Part shown: positions 60,761-64,000 of the stretch, one piece after another
Numbering within the stretch: the stretch's first letter is position 1
How the letters are laid out: each line of letters opens with the position of its first letter
Source: Virgisporangium aurantiacum
Lineage (GTDB): Bacteria > Actinomycetota > Actinomycetes > Mycobacteriales > Micromonosporaceae
Assembly (NCBI RefSeq): GCF_016863635.1
Contig: NZ_BOPG01000048.1
Coordinates: 124,001 to 188,000 of the forward strand
DNA length: 64,000 bases
Reading direction: 5' to 3'
Program-made: the position numbers and the translations under genes
The notes under the pieces: model-generated
Databases searched by the model: none
The model's input: only the letters and a program-made list of their open reading frames with translations
What the model was told of the DNA's origin: nothing

Positions 60761-61702
60761 ATGGTCTCCAGTCCTGACGTCACCGTCGTCATACCGACGC
60801 TCAATCGACCCGTTCTGGTGACAAGAGCGGTCCGCAGCGCCCTTGATCAGACGTTCCGGAACCTCGAAGTGGTTGTGGTCGTCGACGGGCCGGACGAGGC
60901 GACCCACGAGGCTCTCGCGGCGCTGGGCGACGATCGGCTGCGCGTCCAGGAACAGCCGGAACGCGGCGGCGCGCCGGCGGCGCGCAACGCCGGCGTCCGG
61001 GCGGCGCGCGGCGAGTTCGTGGCTTTTCTGGACGACGACGACGAGTGGCTGCCCGGCAAACTGCAGGCCCAGGTGGACCTCGCCCGCAGCGGCAAGGTCG
61101 AGACGCCGATCGTGATCACCAAGCTGTTCGTGCGCACCCCCCGCACCGAGTTCGTGCTCCCCCGCCGGCTGCCCGACCCGGGCGAGCCGTTGAGCGAGTG
61201 GCTGACGGTGCGCAAGGGCCCGTTCCACGGCGACGGATTCATCCAGACCTCGACGATCATGGCCCCCACGGCGCTCCTGACGGAGGTGCCGTTCAAGGAG
61301 GACCTGCGGCGCCTGCAGGAGATGGACTGGTCGCTCCGCGCCCTCAGCCGCGACGGTGTCGACCTGCTGATCGTCGACGAGCCGCTGGTCGTCTGGTACG
61401 CCGACGAGAACCGGCCGCGGATCAGCGACGACGCGCCGATCCGGGCGTCGCTGGCCTGGCTGCGCGGGGTGCGGCCGCTGGTCACCCGCCGCGCCTACGC
61501 GGCCCTCGCGATGACCCAGGTCAGCTCGATGGCGGCGCAGAGTCACAGCCCGAAGGTGTTCGGAAAGCTGCTGTACGAGTCGGTCCGGTACGGCCGCCCG
61601 GGCGTGCGTGACGTGGTCACGTTCGCCCAGATCTGGCTGGTACCCACCCGCGTCCGCCGGGTCGTGCGGGACAGGTTGATCGCGCGGCGTGGTGGCCACT
61701 GA
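60761..61702 (+). CDS. Family 2 glycosyltransferase
   Basis: A 313-residue GT-A enzyme. N-terminal VTVVIPTLNRPVLVTRAV, the nucleotide site around VVVDGPDEAT, and the metal-binding FLDDDDEWLPGK are typical of GT2. C-terminal half is variable and contains HGDGFIQTSTIM and EMDWSLRALS, suggesting acceptor binding. The ATG at 60761 is within a 120-base gap from the GH2 start. Donor and acceptor are unknown, but it belongs to the adjacent polysaccharide cluster. Confidence 0.92.
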   Translation: MVSSPDVTVVIPTLNRPVLVTRAVRSALDQTFRNLEVVVVVDGPDEATHEALAALGDDRLRVQEQPERGGAPAARNAGVRAARGEFVAFLDDDDEWLPGKLQAQVDLARSGKVETPIVITKLFVRTPRTEFVLPRRLPDPGEPLSEWLTVRKGPFHGDGFIQTSTIMAPTALLTEVPFKEDLRRLQEMDWSLRALSRDGVDLLIVDEPLVVWYADENRPRISDDAPIRASLAWLRGVRPLVTRRAYAALAMTQVSSMAAQSHSPKVFGKLLYESVRYGRPGVRDVVTFAQIWLVPTRVRRVVRDRLIARRGGH

Positions 61703-61817
61703 AGCGACACCTCCCTCGTCACACAGGCAACAGGGGTAACGCGATGAGCGGGCGCCCTGACACGGGGTACGCCGGTCCGCCGACCCCCATCGTGCTACCT
61801 CGGGATAACGTTCGGCG

Positions 61818-63092
61818 GTGAAATTGCTGCGCGGCCGAGGGGCGCGGCTGGTCGGTGCCGGACTGGCCGATCAGGTCGTGGTGGCGGTGGCCAACGCCGG
61901 CAACAGCCTGGTCGCGCTGCTGCTGCTCCCCGACACCGGCCGGGCCGGCCTGCTGGTGCTCGCGCTGGCTGTGGGCTATGCGGCGATCTCCCTGAACCGG
62001 GCGTTCGTGGGCGAGGTCCTGCTCGCGCTGGCGCCGCGGTTCGAGCCGGCCGACCGTGATCGTCTGATCAGGGAGGGGCTGGCCGCAGCTCTGTTTTGTG
62101 GCCTGTTCACAACTTTCGTCCTTTTTATGACGTGGCGAGCTTTTGGCGCTGATCTACCGGATCTTGGGTGGGTCGCGCTCGTGATGCCGGTGGTGATGCT
62201 GCAGGACACCGCCCGCTACTCGCTGCTCGCCCAGGCCCGGCAGCAGCAGGCGTTGGTCAACGATCTTGGGCTCGTCGTGGTCCAGGCCGCGGCGGTGGTC
62301 GCGCTCGCGATCGGTGACCGGGTGACGGCCGGCGGGCTCGTGCTGTGCTGGGGGCTCGGCGGCCTGGCGGGTTATGCCGGGTATGTCCTGAGAGGCGGCT
62401 TTCTGCCCTGGCGGGGCGACCCCCGGCGCTGGCCGGCGCGGACCCGGCGGCTCGCCGGCTGGTTCACGGCGACGGCGGTGGTCGGGCAGGTGCACACGTT
62501 GGCCGTGACGTTCCTGATCGGCGTCGGCCTGTCGGAGAGCGCGATCGCGCTGTTCCGGATGGTGCAGGTCACCGTGCTCCAGCCGGTGCAGAACTTCAAC
62601 CAGGCGATCACCAGCCTGCTGGTCCCCCGGCTGAGCAAGGCGGCGGTCATGGCGAAGGAGCAGGTCAACGTTCTCCTCCGCAAGGTGATGCCGCCGCTGG
62701 CCGCGCTGGCGGTGGCGCTGGTGCTGGTGGGCGGTCTGCTCGCCCAGCTGATCTTCCCGTTGATCCCCCGCTACGCCGACGCCGCACCGCTGGCCTGGCC
62801 CGTGCTCCTTCAGGCGGCGGTCTACATGCTGCAGGCGCCGGTGCTGGCCGCGCTGCGCGGGATGCACCGCGGTCCGCTGCAGTTCGTGCAGTACGTGGTG
62901 TTCGCGGTGGCGAGCGTGACCGGCCTCGTGGTGGGTGCGCTGACCGGGGAACTCCTGCTCGCCGCGTGGGGCCTGGTCGCCGGCACTTGCGTCGGCTTCG
63001 CCGCCGCCCTGGTCCTCTACCGCCACGCCCTCCGCAAAGACCCGGCGAGCAAGCCGGTCCGCCGCCCGAAACGCCGCCTGCAACTCCAATGA
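61818..63092 (+). CDS. Polysaccharide flippase-like membrane protein (MOP/Wzx type)
   Basis: A 424-residue protein with about 12 transmembrane helices. It resembles Wzx/MOP-type polysaccharide exporters in helix number and in the start (LVGAGLADQVVVAVANAGNSLVALLLLP, quoted in part). It would flip lipid-linked sugars across the membrane. GTG at 61818. The stop overlaps the base of a 21-bp palindrome. Confidence 0.78.
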   Translation: MKLLRGRGARLVGAGLADQVVVAVANAGNSLVALLLLPDTGRAGLLVLALAVGYAAISLNRAFVGEVLLALAPRFEPADRDRLIREGLAAALFCGLFTTFVLFMTWRAFGADLPDLGWVALVMPVVMLQDTARYSLLAQARQQQALVNDLGLVVVQAAAVVALAIGDRVTAGGLVLCWGLGGLAGYAGYVLRGGFLPWRGDPRRWPARTRRLAGWFTATAVVGQVHTLAVTFLIGVGLSESAIALFRMVQVTVLQPVQNFNQAITSLLVPRLSKAAVMAKEQVNVLLRKVMPPLAALAVALVLVGGLLAQLIFPLIPRYADAAPLAWPVLLQAAVYMLQAPVLAALRGMHRGPLQFVQYVVFAVASVTGLVVGALTGELLLAAWGLVAGTCVGFAAALVLYRHALRKDPASKPVRRPKRRLQLQ

Positions 63093-63149
63093 CCGCGATC
63101 TTGGACGATCGTGGTAGCCCTGACTACGACGATCGTCCAAGATCGCGGT
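63092..63149. terminator. 21-bp palindrome terminator between flippase and GT4
   Basis: Bases 63092-63112 pair perfectly with 63129-63149 (21 bp); after one mismatch a further GTAG/CTAC helix of 4 bp closes a short loop. The left foot is the last base of the flippase TGA and the right inner strand contains the GT4 stop codon. It is by far the longest perfect inverted repeat noticed here and is likely a bidirectional terminator. Confidence 0.85.
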
Positions 63150-64000
63150 AGAGGTCTACCAGCGCCTTGGCACCGGCGGCGGGGGTGAAGGTGGATTCGT
63201 ACCTCGACCTCGCCCTGGCGCTCAGCGCGGCGGCTGTCGACGGGTCGGCGAGGTCGCGGGCGGCTTGCGCGAGGCCGTCGGCGAACCGGGACGGGTCCAC
63301 GATCCAGCCCGCGTCGCCGACGACCCACGGGATGCCGCCCATCGAGGTGCCGAGCACCGGCCGCCCCGCGGCCAGCGCCTCGATCGCGATCGTCGGCAGC
63401 ACGTCGGCCCACAGCGAGGCGACGATGACCGCCGACGCGGCGTCGAACGCGGCGCGCATGCCCGCCCGGTCGAGTGGTCCGAGGTATTCCACGTCGGATC
63501 GCGAAGCGACCAGGTCGCGCAAAGGTCCGTCGCCGGCGACGCGGAGCGTGCCGAACGACGGCGACCAGGCATCCAGCAGAAGTTTGACGCCCTTCTCCTC
63601 GACCAGACGGGCCGCGTACAGGAAACCCGTGCCGAGCGCGGCCGGCGGTCCCGGGTCGGCCAACGAGTTCGGCTTCACGGTGATGCGGTCGGCCGGCACG
63701 CCGAAGCCCCGGAGGTGGTCGGCGATCGCGGCGGTCAACGCGACGTAACGGTCGACGCCCCGCCAGGTGCCCCGATGGACCGCGAGGGTCGTCGCCATGA
63801 TCGCGCTCTGCGGCCGTGACCCGCGATAACAGGCGTGCTTCACCGCCGGCCAGCCGAAGCTCCGGCCGCGACACTCCGTGCACAACCCGCCGTCGCGGAA
63901 GTACGTGCCCGGCGCGCAGATCTGCCGGTAGTTGTGCACCGTCTGCACCACCGGCACGCCGCGCTTCTGCGCCACCCGCACCACCCACGGCGACAGCAGC
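63124..64000 (-). CDS. Family 4 glycosyltransferase (partial, 5' end off the window)
   Basis: The 292 visible codons cover all but the beginning of a GT-B glycosyltransferase. Segments include VVQTVHNYRQICAPGTYFRDGG with a Cys pair (CTECRGRSF), ITVKPNSLADPG, FLYAARLVEEKGVKLLLDAW, and the nucleotide-sugar site VIVASLWADVLPTIAIEALAAGRPV (quoted in part), a WADVLPxxxxE variant of the ExFGxxxxE motif. The N-terminus and start codon lie beyond base 64000. It likely adds a sugar in the same polysaccharide pathway. Confidence 0.9.
   Translation of the reverse strand, partial: LLSPWVVRVAQKRGVPVVQTVHNYRQICAPGTYFRDGGLCTECRGRSFGWPAVKHACYRGSRPQSAIMATTLAVHRGTWRGVDRYVALTAAIADHLRGFGVPADRITVKPNSLADPGPPAALGTGFLYAARLVEEKGVKLLLDAWSPSFGTLRVAGDGPLRDLVASRSDVEYLGPLDRAGMRAAFDAASAVIVASLWADVLPTIAIEALAAGRPVLGTSMGGIPWVVGDAGWIVDPSRFADGLAQAARDLADPSTAAALSARARSRYESTFTPAAGAKALVDLYRDLGRSS

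Overview
The window is a gene-dense, roughly 70% GC chromosomal segment of a filamentous or Micromonosporaceae/Frankiales-like actinobacterium. Supporting signs are many GTG starts, ATGA/GTGA stop-start overlaps, a dnaK-grpE-dnaJ-hspR operon with HspR (HAIR) operators, a mycothiol-dependent (DinB-like) enzyme, a GuaB1-type IMPDH paralogue, an LCP protein and an EspI-like Pro-rich ParA ATPase. dnaK/hspR, clpB, pyrE, a DedA protein, fba, a DUF3151 protein and purA are all close together here, as they are around the dnaK-clpB region of mycobacteria, so the first ~39 kb is mostly conserved core chromosome. No tRNA, rRNA, CRISPR, IS element or prophage was seen, and no gap between genes exceeds 300 bases.

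Layout. 1-2.3 kb (minus): membrane metallophosphoesterase (cut by the window edge), moaD and moaA. 2.3-7.4 kb (minus): a tightly overlapping trio of two dynamin-like GTPases and a fructosamine-kinase-like protein. 7.6-11.9 kb (plus): dnaK-grpE-dnaJ-hspR. 11.9-13.6 kb: a small conserved gene and a predicted exported Asp-box protein. 13.6-16.3 kb: clpB with its own HspR box. 16.4-20.7 kb: membrane protein, SDR, pyrE, ArsR-type metal sensor, class II aldolase, DedA. 20.7-24.5 kb (minus): a Hen1-Pnkp RNA repair operon. 24.6-26.5 kb: two AmmeMemoRadiSam genes. 26.5-30.6 kb: TAXI binding protein, CoA-disulfide-reductase-like flavoprotein, SigE-family sigma factor translationally coupled to an LCP protein, and a 48-residue protein. 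30.7-40 kb: fba, LOG protein, DUF3151, Pro-rich MinD/ParA, DAGK-like protein, purA, purD.

40-45.4 kb is the accessory region: an AbiE toxin-antitoxin pair whose toxin carries an in-frame nonsense codon, a seven-bladed PLL-type lectin, a small SAM methyltransferase, a helix-turn-helix protein fused to a sulfotransferase-like domain, and a small membrane protein. 45.5-56.2 kb is ordinary metabolism and housekeeping: acyl-CoA dehydrogenase, SCP2, rhomboid, cyclophilin, CorA, PLP aminotransferase, DinB-like enzyme, Uma2, CBS protein, Nudix, GuaB1. 56.1-64 kb is a surface-polysaccharide locus: two polytopic membrane proteins including an O-antigen-ligase/polymerase-like one, a secreted GH2 glycosidase, a GT2, a flippase and a GT4 cut by the right edge.

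Likely regulation: HspR (encoded in the window) should repress both the dnaK operon and clpB through inverted repeats visible upstream of each. Several convergent gene pairs are separated by long hairpins that look like bidirectional terminators; the most striking is a 21-bp palindrome that spans the stop codons of the flippase and GT4 genes.
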